From NCBI GenBank assembly GCA_030386875.1, contig CM059568.1, positions 14,820,316 to 14,884,315 of the forward strand: a DNA stretch of 64,000 nt. Reading direction: 5' to 3'. The position numbers were made by a program, and so were the translations under genes. The stretch comes from Morinoia aosen (taxonomy: Eukaryota; Arthropoda; Malacostraca; Amphipoda; Talitridae). Under the pieces are notes generated by a model, which was not told where the DNA came from, did no database searches, and was given only the letters and a program-made list of their open reading frames with translations. Below are positions 1-12,800 of the stretch, piece after piece. Each line of letters starts with the position of its first letter. The stretch's first letter is position 1.

Positions 1-415
1 CTCGGGGGAGGTGGTGAGTGGGGGTGCAGGCTCGGGCAGGTGGTGAGTGGGGTGTGCAGACTCGGGCAGGTGGTGAGTGGGGGTGCAGACTCGGGCAGGT
101 GGTGAGTGGGGGTGCAGACTCGGGCAGGTGGTGAGTGGGGGTGCAGACTCGGGCAGGTGGTGAGTGGGGGTGCAGACTCGGGCAGGTGGTGAGTGGGGGT
201 GCAGACTCGGGCAGGTGGTGAGTGGGGGTGCAGACTCGGGCAGGGTGGTGAGTGGGGGTGCAGACTCGGGCAGGTGGTGAGTGGGGGTGCAGACTCGGGG
301 AGGTGGTGAGTGGGGGTGCAGACTCGGGGAGGGTGGTGAGTGTGTGTGGTGGGGTGCAGACTCGGGGAAGTGGTGAGTGTGTGTGGTGGGTGCAGACTCG
401 GGGAAGTGGTGAGTG
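1..415. repeat. 29-bp G-rich minisatellite
   Basis: About 14 head-to-tail copies of a 29-bp unit with the core CAGGTGGTGAGTGGG; the last copies are slightly longer and carry GTGTGTGG insertions. Every unit contains G|GTGAGT, a strong 5' splice-site consensus. It lies just upstream of a Prat exon, so it is intronic. It may have grown from the donor of the preceding, unseen exon, as two minisatellites in Mcad clearly did. The array runs off the left edge. Confidence 0.95.
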
Positions 416-628
416 ATGATGCGATGCTATCCTTACACCCCATCCAAGTGTCTTGAAGGTATGGCGCTTAAATAGTACGATATTCCGATCAAAAACAACA
501 TGACTGCGTTTAGATCAAAGTTTTGTCTCCCACCAGAAACAACATGGCCACCTATAGAGTATGGTTTGTTCTCCACTAATAAGATGGCGACGTAGTACAG
601 TGTACAAACCTTCCTTTTACTCCCTCAG

Positions 629-860
629 CTTTTCGACCGCGGCCTGAGCCTGACCACGCGCTCGGACTCGGAGCTGATCACGCAGGTGATCTCCCTGAAC
701 CCGATACACGGCGAGCAGAACGGCCCTGATTGGAGGACGCGGATCAGGTTCCTCATGAAGCAGACACCCACGTCGTACAGCCTCGCTGTCATGAACAGGG
801 ACAAGATATACGCCGTCAGGGACCCGCTCGGCAACAGGCCTCTGTGTGTCGGCGAGCTGC
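629..860 (+). CDS. Prat: Prat exon (glutaminase domain part)
   Basis: The acceptor is the pyrimidine-rich tract ending ccctcag at 628 and the donor is gtagta at 861. It starts in phase 0 and leaves one base. It encodes [12 protein letters not shown], then [19 protein letters not shown] and [10 protein letters not shown], matching the glutaminase domain of animal PPAT. The reading frame stays open past the donor into repeat DNA; that extension is not coding. Confidence 0.95.
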
Positions 861-3800
861 GTAGTAATGAGAGCGGTTTGTTTCTCAGTTTTCGGCTTGC
901 GGGTGCTGGGCTTACAGATTTTGGTGTTGCTAGTTTTGGGATTGCGTTTTTAGGGAATGCTTATTTAGGGAATGCTTATTTAGGGATTGCTTTTTTAGGG
1001 ATTGCTTATTCTGGGATTGTTTTTTTTAGGGAATGCTTATATAGGGATTGCTTTTTTAGGGAATGCTTATTCTGGGATTGTTTTTTTAGGGAATGCTTAT
1101 TTAGGGAATGCTTATTTGGGGATTGCTTTTTAGGGAATGCTTGTTTAGGGAATGCTTGTTTAGGGAAGCTTGTTTAGGGAATGCTTGTTTAGGGAATGCT
1201 TGTTTAGGGAATGCTTGTTTAGGGAATGCTTGTTTAGGGAATGCTTGTTTAGGGAATGCTTGTTTAGGGAATGCTTGTTTAGGGAATGCTTGTTTAGGGA
1301 ATGCTTGTTTAGGGAATGCTTGGTTAGGGAATGCTTGTTTAGGGAATGCTTGTTTAGGGGGTTGCTTGTTTAGGGGTTGCTTGTTTAGGGGTTGCTTGTT
1401 TAGGGGTTGCTTTTTTAGGGGTTGCTTTTTTAGGGAATGTTTTTTTAGGAATGTTTTTTTTAGGGAATGTTTGTTTAGGGAATGCTTGTTTAGGGAATGC
1501 TTGTTTAGGCAATGCTTGTTTAGGGAGTGCTTGTACAGGGAGTGCTTGTACAGGGAGTGCTTGTACAGGGAGTGCTTGTACAGGGAGTGCTTGTACAGGG
1601 AGTGCTTGTACAGGGAGTGCTTGTACAGGGAGTGATTGTACAGGGAGTGCTTGTACAGGGAGTGCTTGTACAGGGAGTGCTTGTACAGGGAGTGCTTGTA
1701 CAGGGAGGGCTTGTACAGGAGGCTTGTACAGGGAGGGCTTGTACAGGGAGGGCTTGTACAGGGAGGGCTTGTACAGGGAGGGCTTGTACAGGGAGGGCTT
1801 GTACAGGGAGGGCTTGTACAGGGAGGGCTTGTACAGGGAGGGCTTGTACAGGGAGGGCTTGTACGGGGAGGGCTTGTACGGGGAGGGCTTGTACGGGAGG
1901 GCTTGTACGGGGAGGGCTTGAAGGGGGAGGGCTTGAATGGGGAGGGCTTGAATGGGGAGGGCTTGAATGGGGAGGGCTTGAATGGGGAGGGCTTGAATGG
2001 GGAGGGCTTGAATGGGGAGGGCTTGAATGGGGAGGGCTTGAATGGGGAGGGCTTGAATGGGAGGGCTTGAATGGGGAGGGCTTGAATGGGGAGGGCTTGA
2101 ATGGGGAGGGCTTGAATGGGGAGGGCTTGAATGGGGAGGCTTGAATGGGGAGGGCTTGAATGGGGAGGGCTTGAATGGGGAGGGCTTGAATGGGGAGGGC
2201 TTGAATGGGGAGGGCTTGAATGGGGAGGCTTGAATGGGGAGGGCTTGAATGGGGAGGGCTTGAATGGGGAGGGCTTGAATGGGGAGGGCTTGAATGGGGA
2301 GGGCTTGAATGGGGAGGGCTTGAATGGGGAGGGCTTGAATGGGGAGGGCTTGAATGGGGAGGGCTTGAATGGGGAGGGCTTGAATGGGGAGGGCTTGAAT
2401 GGGGAGGGCTTGAATGGGGAGGGCTTGAATGGGGAGGGCTTGAATGGGGAGGGCTTGAATGGGGAGGGCTTGAATGGGGAGGGCTTGAATGGGGAGGGCT
2501 TGAATAGGGAGGGCTTGAATAGGGAGGGCTTGTTTAGGGAGTGCTTGCTTAGGGAGTGCTTATTTTGATCTTCAGGATGTCGGATCGGTAAATAAAATTA
2601 AAAGTTCATTTGCTATCTAGACAAAACAAAAGCCACCGTGGGTTTTCAAAATGTCCTCATTATTAAGATCTTTAGTTAGTTATAACACATGGGAATCGTA
2701 ATACCGATGCCGATTGTCGAAAAAAATGATTGAGAGAAAAACATGAAAAAAACGTTCGCTTCGTTAGGTTAAATCAAAGTTTGTGAATGCATGTGCAAAG
2801 TAATATTTTTTATTAGACGAGAATTATCTAGTGACTTTACCATGTGATATACTTTCTCTCACGTGATTTACTTTTTTCTCTCGCGTGATATACTTTCTCT
2901 CGCGTGATTTACTTTATCTCGCGTGATTTACTTTATCTCGCGTGATTTACTTTCTCTCGCGTGATTTACTTTATCTCGCGTGATTTACTTTATCTCGCGT
3001 GATTTACTTTATCTCGCGTGATTTACTTTATCTCGCGTGATTTACTTTATCTCGCGTGATTTACTTTATCTCGCGTGATTTACTTTCTCTCGCGTGATTT
3101 ACTTTATCTCGCGTGATTTACTTTATCTCGCGTGATTTACTTTATCTCGCGTGATTTACTTTATCTCGCGTGATTTACTTTATCTCGCGTGATTTACTTT
3201 ATCTCGCGTGATTTACTTTCTCTCGCGTGATTTACTTTATCTCGCGTGATTTACTTTCTCTCGCGTGATTTACTTTCTCTCGCGTGATTTACTTATCTCG
3301 CGTGATTTACTTTATCTCGCGTGATTTACTTTATCTCGCGTGATTTACTTTATCTCGCGTGATTGACTTTCTCTCGCGTGATTGACTTTCTCTCGCGTGA
3401 TTGACTTTTCTCTCGCGGGATCTACTTTTTTCTCGCGGGATCTACTTTTTTCTCGCGGGATCTACTTTTTTCTCGCGGGATCTACTTTTTTCTCGCGGGA
3501 TCTACTTTTTCTCGCGGGATCTACTTTTTTCTCGCGGGATCTACTTTTTTCTCGCGGGATCTACTTTTTTCTCGCGGGATCTACTTTTTTCTCGCGGGAT
3601 CTACTTTTTTCTCGCGGAATCTACTTTTTTCTCGCGGGATCTACTTTTTTCTCGCGGGATCTACTTTTTTCTCGCGGGAACTACTTTTTTCTCGCGGGAA
3701 CTACTTTTTTCTCGCGGGAACTACTTTTTTCTCGCGGGAACTACTTTTTTCTCGCGGGAACTACTTTTTTCTCGCGGGAACTACTTTTTTCTCGCGGGAT

Positions 3801-6800
3801 CTACTTTTTTCTCGCGGGATCTACTTTTTTCTCGCGGGATCTACTTTTTTCTCGCGGGATCTACTTTTTTCTCGCGGGATCTACTTTTTTCTCGCGGGAT
3901 CTACTTTTTTCTCGCGGGATCTACTTTTTTCTCGCGGGATCTACTTTTTTCTCGCGGGATCTACTTTTTCTCGCGGGATCTACTTTTTTCTCGCGGGATC
4001 TACTTTTTTCTCGCGGGATCTACTTTTTTCTCGCGGGATCTACTTTTTTCTCGCGGGATCTACTTTTTTCTCGCGGGATCTACTTTTTTCTCGCGGGATC
4101 TACTTTTTTCTCGCGGGATCTACTTTTTTCTCGCGGGATCTACTTTTTTCTCGCGGGATCTACTTTTTTCTCGCGGGATCTACTTTTTTCTCGCGGGATC
4201 TACTTTTTTCTCGCGGGATCTACTTTTTTCTCGCGGGATCTACTTTTTTCTCGCGGGATCTACTTTTTTCTCGCGGGATCTACTTTTTTCTCGCGGGATC
4301 TACTTTTTTCTCGCGGGATCTACTTTTTTCTCGCGGGATCTACTTTTTTCTCGCGGGATCTACTTTTTTCTCGCGCGATCTACTTTTTTCTCGCGCGATC
4401 TACTTTTTTCTCGCGCGATCTACTTTTTTCTCGCGCGATCTACTTTTTTCTCGCGCGATCTACTTTTTTCTCGCGGGATCTACTTTTTTCTCGCGGGATC
4501 TACTTTTTTCTCGCGGGATCTACTTTTTTCTCGCGGGATCTACTTTTTTCTCGCGGGATCTACTTTTTTCTCGCGGGATCTACTTTTTTCTCGCGGGATC
4601 TACTTTTTTCTCGCGGGATCTACTTTTTTCTCGCGCGATCTACTTTTTTTTCGCGGGATCTACTTTTTTCTCGCGGGATCTACTTTTTTCTCGCGGGATC
4701 TACTTTCACGTGATTGACACTCTGACACAATTTTTTTTAATGGTTTGTCCCAAATTGGGCCAAATTCACAAGTAGTTTCGCCCGAGAAATAATCTTCTCA
4801 GACGTTTTTACCACTTTTTCGTGACTAGCCTTGAACAGAGATAAATATTTTTAACAAACTTTTTGAATCTTGGGAAATTTTTCAGTTAATTGTGGACAGA
4901 GTTAATTGTGGTCAAATATGGGTAACAGGAAAGAGTTCGTCGTAAAGAGCTCACATTAACACATTTATAGTAAATATGAGCATATATAGTTCTCGAATAT
5001 CATAATGCTTCCCTTGTCGCTCGAATGCCACAACGCTTCCCGTGGCGCTCGAATGCCACAACGCTTTCCTTGGTTCTCGAATGCAATAACACTTCTCTTG
5101 GTACTCGAATGCCATAATGCTTCCCTTCTCACTCGAATGTCATAATGCTTCCCTTGGCACTCGAATGCCATAATGCTTCCCTTCTCACTCGAATGTCATA
5201 ATGCTTCCCTTGGCACTCGAATGCCATAATGCTTCCCTTCTCACTCGAATGTCATAATGCTTCCCTTGGCACTCGAATGCCATAATGCTTCCCTTCTCAC
5301 TCGAATGTCATAATGCTTCCCTTGGCACTCGAATGTCATAATGCTTCCCTTGGCACTCGAATGCCATAATGCTTCCCTTGGCACTCGAATGCCATAATGC
5401 TTCCCTTGGCACTCGAATGCCATAATGCTTCCCTTGGCACTCGAATGTCATAATGCTTCCCTTGGCACTCGAATGTCATAATGCTTCCCTTGGCACTCGA
5501 ATGCCACAATGCTTCCCTGGCACTCGAATGTCATAACAGTTCCCGTGGCACTCGAATGCCATAATGCTTCCCTTGGCACTCGAATGCCACAATGCTTCCC
5601 TTGGCACTCGAATGTCATAACCAGTTCCCGTGGCGCTCGAATGCCATAATGCTTCCCTTGGCACTCGAATGCCATAATGCTTCCCTTGGTACTCGAATGC
5701 CATAATGCTTCCCTTGGCACTCGAATGCCATAATGCTTCCCATGACGCTCAAATGCCATAATGCTTCCCTCGGCACTCGAATGCCATAATGCTTCCCTTG
5801 GCACTCGAATGCCATAATGCTTCCCATGGCGCTCGAATGCCATAATGCTTCCCTTGGCACTCGAATGCCATAATGCTTCCCTTGGCACTCGAATGCCATA
5901 ATGCTTCCCTTGGCACTCGAATGCCATAATGCTTCCCTTGGCACTCGAATGCCATACTGCTTCCCATGACGCTCAAATGCCATAATGCTTCCCTCGGCAC
6001 TCGAATGTCATAACAGTTCCCGTGACGCTCGAATGCCATAATGCTTCCCTTGTCGCTCGAATTCATCACAGAGCAAATGGTTTAAAAAAATTTCCAGGCG
6101 CTAGAGACCAAAGATCAGGTCTGAGGCCACTCTATGTTTGGATTTACTAGGTTATTTTGCTATTTAATTTTATATTTCATTAAGATTGTATTTAATATTT
6201 TAATGTGTTTGTAGACGCCGAGTCTAAGCCGCTGGGGTGGCTTGTGAGCTCAGAGTCTTGCGCCTTCCTGCCCGTCGGCGCTAGTTACTTGAGAGAGGTG
6301 AGTGCGTGTGTTTGTGTCTAGTGTGTGCCAAAATTTTAAATGATTTCATAGAATTGGAGAAAAGTTGACTCAATGAATCCGTTAAATGTGGTTCTAAGAG
6401 GGCAAGAGCTTAGAGTAAGGGTGCAAGGACTATGTTCTAAGGGTACAAGGGCTCGTAAAAACGTTCATAAACTTCGAGAAAAGTTGAAGCAATTAATCCG
6501 TTGAATGTACAGGATGGCCCAGAAGTAACTGACCCTTTTAATTTGCTAATAAAAAGAAAACTATGAACGCTGGAAAGTTGAAACTTGTTCTATTGGAAAG
6601 AATAACAATTTTATAGTTTATTAACACTATGTCTTGAATATAATATCCTTTAAATGACCGCCACGGTTGTTTTAACCCCTTCCCCAACAATATTTTTGTT
6701 GAAAATGTTTTTTTTTCAGACAAATTTTTTTCATTTTGGTTTATAATATTTTTGATGCTGTTTATGAAAACAGTTTGTAATTATTTTTTCTTCCCATTTT

Positions 6801-9800
6801 TGTGGCTAAATTTTTATTTTGAAAATACCTTTGTCGGCAAAAATGAGTCAAATAGTCATGGTTTGATGTCGAGGAATAGTCATTGTCGAGAAATAGTCTT
6901 GTCTGATGATTTGGCAGAGTTTTCGGAAGTATTCAAACTTCTGAGGGAAGATTCACATTCACTATCTCCCGTTGAACTAGACATTTGGGGTGTAACACTT
7001 GAAAATTCTACAAAAAATAAATGCAAATGTGGAGGCAAACGACACCAATCGACGGCAATCGAAGGCTGTCGGAGCAAGTCTAGTAACAATGTCCTTGAAG
7101 TCCCACAGCTCTAACCCTATCACCTCTGCCAGGCGTAAGATTTGACGAGAATACTCGTTTCACACGTAGAATGGCTTACAACGGCTTAAAATCGACGAGT
7201 ATATACGTATGTAGCTGGTTTTTGAAGGTAAAGTTTCAGACGAGTATACTCGTCGACCGACGACTGAAAAAAAACATTTCGTGAAAACGAGTATACACGT
7301 TTCTGCCGTGAAAGGGGTTAACGAATTAGAGCTCTTTTTTTTGCTTCCATAACGCTCCTTAGTGTATCTGGCGAGAGTTGAGCTATTTCAGAAGAAATAT
7401 TGTTTTTAATATCTTGTAAATTTGTTGGATTTGTTCCATGATCTCGTGACTTGAGGTAGCCCCACAAAAAGTCGCATGGGGTCAAATCTGGAGAACGAGG
7501 GGGCCACTGGATTTTTCAAAATCGTGGAATTCAATGCTTTGGAATGCAATCTCTTAACAATGTTAGTTTCCCTTGCCGTATGGGCTGGGGCTCCATCCTG
7601 TTGAAATCAAATGCTATTTTGTAAATTCTGTCTCGAGTTCTGGAATAAGAAACTCTCTTTACATCTTTCGGTACCTTTCACCAGTGACTGTTTCAGTTAC
7701 GCCGTTACTTTCAAAAAGGTAAGGACCAAGAAAGAAAGAATAAAGAAAGAAAAGAAAAAATGTTTATTTCCAAATTGTCACATGAGATACATGCCAACAT
7801 ATTGGCTTTTAAAATTTTCTAAAATATAGGGCATCCTAAAACAAATGTTCCATACGAGGAGTACTAATTGACAAACCATCCGAGGTGTACAAGTATAGAT
7901 GAGCCATACGAGGCATAATAATAGACAAACTATACGAGGTGTACTAATAGACAAACTCTCAGAGGCGTACAAGTAGATAGACCATACGAGGCATATTAAT
8001 TGACAAAATATACGAGGCGTACTAATAGACAAACCATTCGTGGTGTGCTAGTAGTCTAACAAAAGTTCTATACTAGGAGTACTAATTGACAAACCATCCG
8101 AGGTGTACAAATAGATAAGCCATACGAGGCATAATAATAATAGGCAAACTATACGAGGTGTACTAATAGACAAGCTATCAGAGGTGTACAAAATAGATAG
8201 ACCATACGAGGCATATTAATAAACAAAATATACGAGGCGTACTAATAGACAAACCACACGTGGCTTGCCAATAGTCTATCTCTGTCAAGGGTAGTTGAAT
8301 GAGAAATGAAAAATATGCCCTAAAAATATGCAAAGCCCTATCACCACCAAAAACATATTTCATATCTTCTCGATATTCACCACATCATGCGGACATGGGT
8401 ACATGGGATAAAATAGAGATACAGTGTAAGCCGGTTACCACTCATGATTGACAAATATCTACAAAATATTGGTAGAAATGGGTAAACAAACATATATTCA
8501 ATATCAAAATTCATAGCTTTTACAACATACGGACAGAAAGATAATTTTACTACGATTCATATGCTCAAATTGCACTTTATTTCATTAATTATATATGACA
8601 TTAATCCGATTCACAGAAACGCCCTCTGGGGAAGTCCTAGATCTATTTTTGAATCATTTCGCTATTGCAATAAAATTTATTAACCGAAAGGTTTTTGCGT
8701 AAAGAAATGAAATAGAAACGTGTATATCTATTTATGTAGATACATATATATACCTACACACGTACACACACATTAATATATATACTTATTGAAAATAAAA
8801 TATTAGAAAAAAATACATATATTAGATAAAAGAAAGAAGCAACCTACCATCTACTACACAGAAAATGACAGCTGAGCTCACTGTAATCCTAAGAAATTTT
8901 TCGCAAAAAATAACTGAAAGGAAGAGAAGACTTCGAAAAACATGAAAATGAGCTGTTTTTTTAATTTCTTCACAGAAATTTTTAAGAAAAATCAGGTTAT
9001 AGTCAAGAAGCAACACAACTCTTCAGCATTATACGGACATGTGTACGTGGGATAAAATGGAGTAACATTGTGGCCGGATATCACATCTGAGTGGAGAATA
9101 TTCACAAAATTGGCACATATAGGAAGATTAGGCCTTGATCCAAAATAATAATTTTGATTACAGAAATTTAGAGTTTTTTTCCGATTTGAAAATTCAGTGC
9201 TAGTGTGCGCTGAACGCAGGAAAAAAAAATAAAGACTAAATGCAATGCTTAAATTACCCCCTTCCCCCCAGCTCAGCCGAAAATCGATTGAAAACATCTT
9301 CGAGAATGATTTTGAAATAGCGAGACAACGTTAGCCAAAAATTTAATTCATTACAAACTTTGCACAACCCTCACATCTATAAACCTGTTTATAAGGAAGC
9401 AAATGGAGAAGAAGAATCGTAAAAGCATTAAAATCTTTATCTGAACGTTTCGAGCCAAGGCTCATTTTCAACAGGAAATCTGCAAAGTTTAAGACAAAAA
9501 ATTTTTTGAACAAAGTTATCAAACACAATTAAAAATCAAATGTCTAGGTATGGAAGAACTGAAATTTTATGAGAGCCTAATGACAACGGGTGAAAACATT
9601 TGTAAAAAGAGAGCTGCCATTTGTGTGTACACCTGTTTATTGGTGTACACACAAAATGTATTTCATGGTATATTTGTCATACGGACGTTAAATATTAATA
9701 CAGAAAAGAGAAAGAAATAACAAAATAAAGATGAGGAAATACTCCTAATTATGGAAAGAACGTTCGTTCTGCTGCACTGAACTGACGGCTGTGGTGCTCA

Positions 9801-12800
9801 TTGTGGTCGACAGAAATAAGTAAGATGAATATATGAATCGCTTAGCAAACGTAAAATGAAATAGTTTCCAAATTTCTAACAGAAATTTCAGGAAAAATTA
9901 AAATTTCTGATAGATGGGAAGTTCACACCGAGATGCTGCAGGCCCTATGACAGAGATGCAAAATGACGTGACACATTTACTCTAAATTCTTTTCCAGTTT
10001 TAGAGTTTTTGATATGCTGGGGAAGCTTGTTCCACAAAAAAGCTCCAGAAACTGAGAGAGCTATTTGTCCCACGTTAGATGAACGGTAACTGACTAAAAC
10101 ATCGTTCCTCCGGTTTGGTCTTTCGTTTGGGATATTAGATGGAAAAAATTTTACCACCTCTGCATTACTTTGGGGGAGGTACAGAGAGGAGAATACTCGT
10201 CGAGCTTTCTGGATCATGAATCTGTTCGGTATTGGGATCCAGTCGAGTTTTCTTCAAAGAGGGGTGACATGATCGTATTTATTGAAATTTCCTTTGCATA
10301 CCACTTCGGCGGCGAAGTTTACACATTTTTGCAACTCTTCCTGACGACATTTAGGTAAGTCTCCCCACACAAGACTGCAGTAGTCCAGACGCGATAAAAC
10401 TAAAGACTGAATCACTAATAATCTAGATTTTTCGTGAATGATGACATTTTGTTATTCAAGCACACTGCATGAGAGCGGTTTCGTAGGTAGCTATCAAACC
10501 ACTGAGTGTCTATTCTGAGGTTTGAAATTTTTTGTAGAAGTTTCTTATGCTCAACACTGTCGAAAGCTTTGGAGAGATCAAGCAATAGTAAGTTAGTTAA
10601 TTTTTTTTTTTGGTCAATATCATTGTAAATTTTTTCTGTTATGTTTAACAGGGCGTCCTGAGTACTGGTGTTCCTCCTGTAAGCATATTGATTGCGATGC
10701 AGTAGATGTGACTCGTCTATGTAAGACGAGAGCTGGTTTGTTATTACTTTTTCTAATATTTTGGACATAACAGGCAGGAGACTGATTGGTCTGTAGTTTG
10801 ACGCTATGTCGATATCACCAGATTTATGTAATGGCTTAATTATGGATAGTTTCCATTGATCGGGAAACTTGTTTGTGACTATAGATGTATTTATTATCAA
10901 GCGAATAAAGGGTGCTGTGACAGGGAAGCTGTCTTTTATATGTTGGAGGCTTATGCCATCATGTCCAGTCGCTTTAGTATTCTTTAGTGAGTATAAGATT
11001 TTTCGTATCTCTATGACGCTAACTGGCTTTGGTCTCCACTTGTTGCTACTATTTGGGGATGAAACATCGCTCAGATTTGCCTCTGTAGATGTGTCTGAAA
11101 CTGTCCTGGATACTTCATTGAAAACATCTTCGCCAACTTTTGAGAAGAAAGTGTTAAAGTCATTCGCCATTTCTGAGGGGTTGCCAAAAGTGCTTTTGCA
11201 GTCTGAATTTTTATACTGAGCAGCTTCTCTAATGATTTCCCAAGTTCTTTTAGGGTTTGTTTTGCCGCCAAGAGTTCTTTGTGGAAGTAGTCCCGTTTTG
11301 CTTCCTTAACTTTTCTTCGTAGGATCTTCTCATGATCTTTATATAATTTTCGACGCGTACTGTCTGATTTATTCAGTTTGTACTCACGCTGCAAATTTCT
11401 TTTAGCTCTGCTCAAATGTTTTATCTCATCTGTTATCCATTTAGAAATTCTTGGCTTAACTTTCTTCGTAGTGAAAGGTGCGCCATTCGTTAAGAGCCGA
11501 TACGAAATTTTCGTTGAAAAGCGAAACTTGTAGATTGACATCATCGGTGTTTTCCATGCCTTGAAATTCACTCCATCTGTCTAATAGCTTTTCTTGAAAT
11601 ATTTCAGGGGAGTAGTGGTTTTTCATGCGATATGTAATGTAACTAGATTTCTGTTTCTCTTTTGCAATATTGAGAACAGAAGAAGAACAGTTGAAGCAGT
11701 TACTCCACACCACACAGTCACACGGATAGAATGTAGTGGTCTTTCTTTGATTTCTTGTGAATTTTTATCGCTCGAAATTCTGGAATTATGTCTATTTACA
11801 TGGCCAGACGAGTGAAAGTGAGCTTCATCAGAGAAGATGATGGTGTCGATGAAAGAGGCATCTTCGCACAAACGAAGAAAGCAATCGGAATAATTAAGAC
11901 GCTGATGATGATCAGTAGGCAATTATCTTTGGGTCAGTTGAATTTTGTACGGATATAATTTCAATTCCTTTTTCAGAATGCGTTGTAATGTCGTTCGAGA
12001 AATGGATAATTGAGATGAACGTTTTCTGGTGGAAATTTTAGGATTATTTGCCACAGTTACAGAAACTCTGTCAATTGCATCTTCAGTTCGCGCTGTTTTC
12101 AATCTTCCGGATCTTGGTTTGCCATTAACATTTCCCGAGCTCACAAATTTTCTATTGAGAAATTTAATTGTGTTTTTAGAAGGACTGATCCTTGTTTGAA
12201 AATGGATTCTGTGGTCACGTTGCACTTCAGTTATTGACGTCGTCTTAATGTAGGATTGCAGAATTCTGATTCTTTCTTCTTTGCTTTAGCGAACCATTAT
12301 GAAAATTTGAGCTTATGAATTGAAGCAAAATTTCTTCAGTTCATATGCTAGCTGAGGATATAGGATACCATATAATAAACTATAAACATGTTATTCTTAA
12401 AAATAAAACAAGTTTCAGCTTTCTAGTGTTCATAGTTTTCTTTTTATTAGCAAATTAAAAGGGTTATTTACTTCTGGGCCACCCTGTACTTCCCAGAGGG
12501 CAAGGAATTGTAGTAAGGGTGCAAGGATTAAGTTCTAAGGGTGCAACGACACGAAAATCCGTTCATAAAATTGAAGAATTGCAGCAATCAATCCGTTAGA
12601 TGTCATTTTAAGAGAGCTAGGACTCAATATTAAAAAGAAAAAACACTTTCTGACTTCATTCAAGGACATGCGTTCGATCACCTTCTAGCAAATACGCGCG
12701 TAGAAAACGCTATTTTAGCATTTTGTGTTCTTGGGCAAAAACTTGTTCTCCTTTTTGGAACCATTGAATCAGAAACATAACTTATCAGCCTTGTTCAATA

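Larger units (their letters stand above)
7733..11682 (-). mobile_element. CR1/L2-type LINE, 5'-truncated and internally deleted
   Basis: A minus-strand insertion inside the Tc1 transposase. The short target duplication AAGAA is present at 7728-7732 and 11683-11687. The 5' end is truncated: no endonuclease is seen. The low-coordinate end is an A/G-rich simple tract (AAAG-like) on the plus strand, so this copy has no normal poly-A. The 3' part (7733-9940) is non-coding and holds tandem repeats and hairpins. Confidence 0.8.
6627..12297 (-). pseudogene. Tc1-like transposase, broken by two insertions and stops
   Basis: Reading the minus strand from the ATG at 12297, the N-terminal HTH half (to about 11923) contains [20 protein letters not shown]. 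The catalytic half follows with [16 protein letters not shown] (first Asp) and [19 protein letters not shown]. The LINE interrupts it at 11683. It resumes at 7727 with [18 protein letters not shown], then [12 protein letters not shown] (second Asp) and [12 protein letters not shown]. The TTAA-target element interrupts it at 7317, and the last residues, [11 protein letters not shown], end at the stop at 6627-6629. In-frame stops (near codon 4, and after GERYRKM) and frameshifts make it dead. Confidence 0.9.
6510..12486 (-). mobile_element. Tc1-like DNA transposon, 6.0 kb, with two nested insertions
   Basis: Terminal inverted repeats of about 90 bp begin CAGGATGGCCCAGAAGTAA on the left and CAGGGTGGCCCAGAAGTAA on the right (read inward). 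The flanking TA (6508-6509 and 12487-12488) is the Tc1/mariner target duplication. It carries one minus-strand transposase reading 12297 to 6627. The body is interrupted by a TTAA-target element (6676-7317) and a LINE (7733-11682); without them it would be about 1.4 kb, a normal Tc1 size. Confidence 0.93.

Noticed and set aside
925-6069. Long ORFs of repeated penta- to deca-peptides (for example 1108-1635, 3382-4713, 5448-5927)
   Set aside because: They are minisatellite arrays whose unit length keeps frames open on several frames at once. They lie inside a spliced intron and change composition with the repeat variant.
6752-7114. 120-codon plus-strand ORF in the TTAA-target element
   Set aside because: No recognisable transposase motif, and the element is too short for piggyBac; likely chance.
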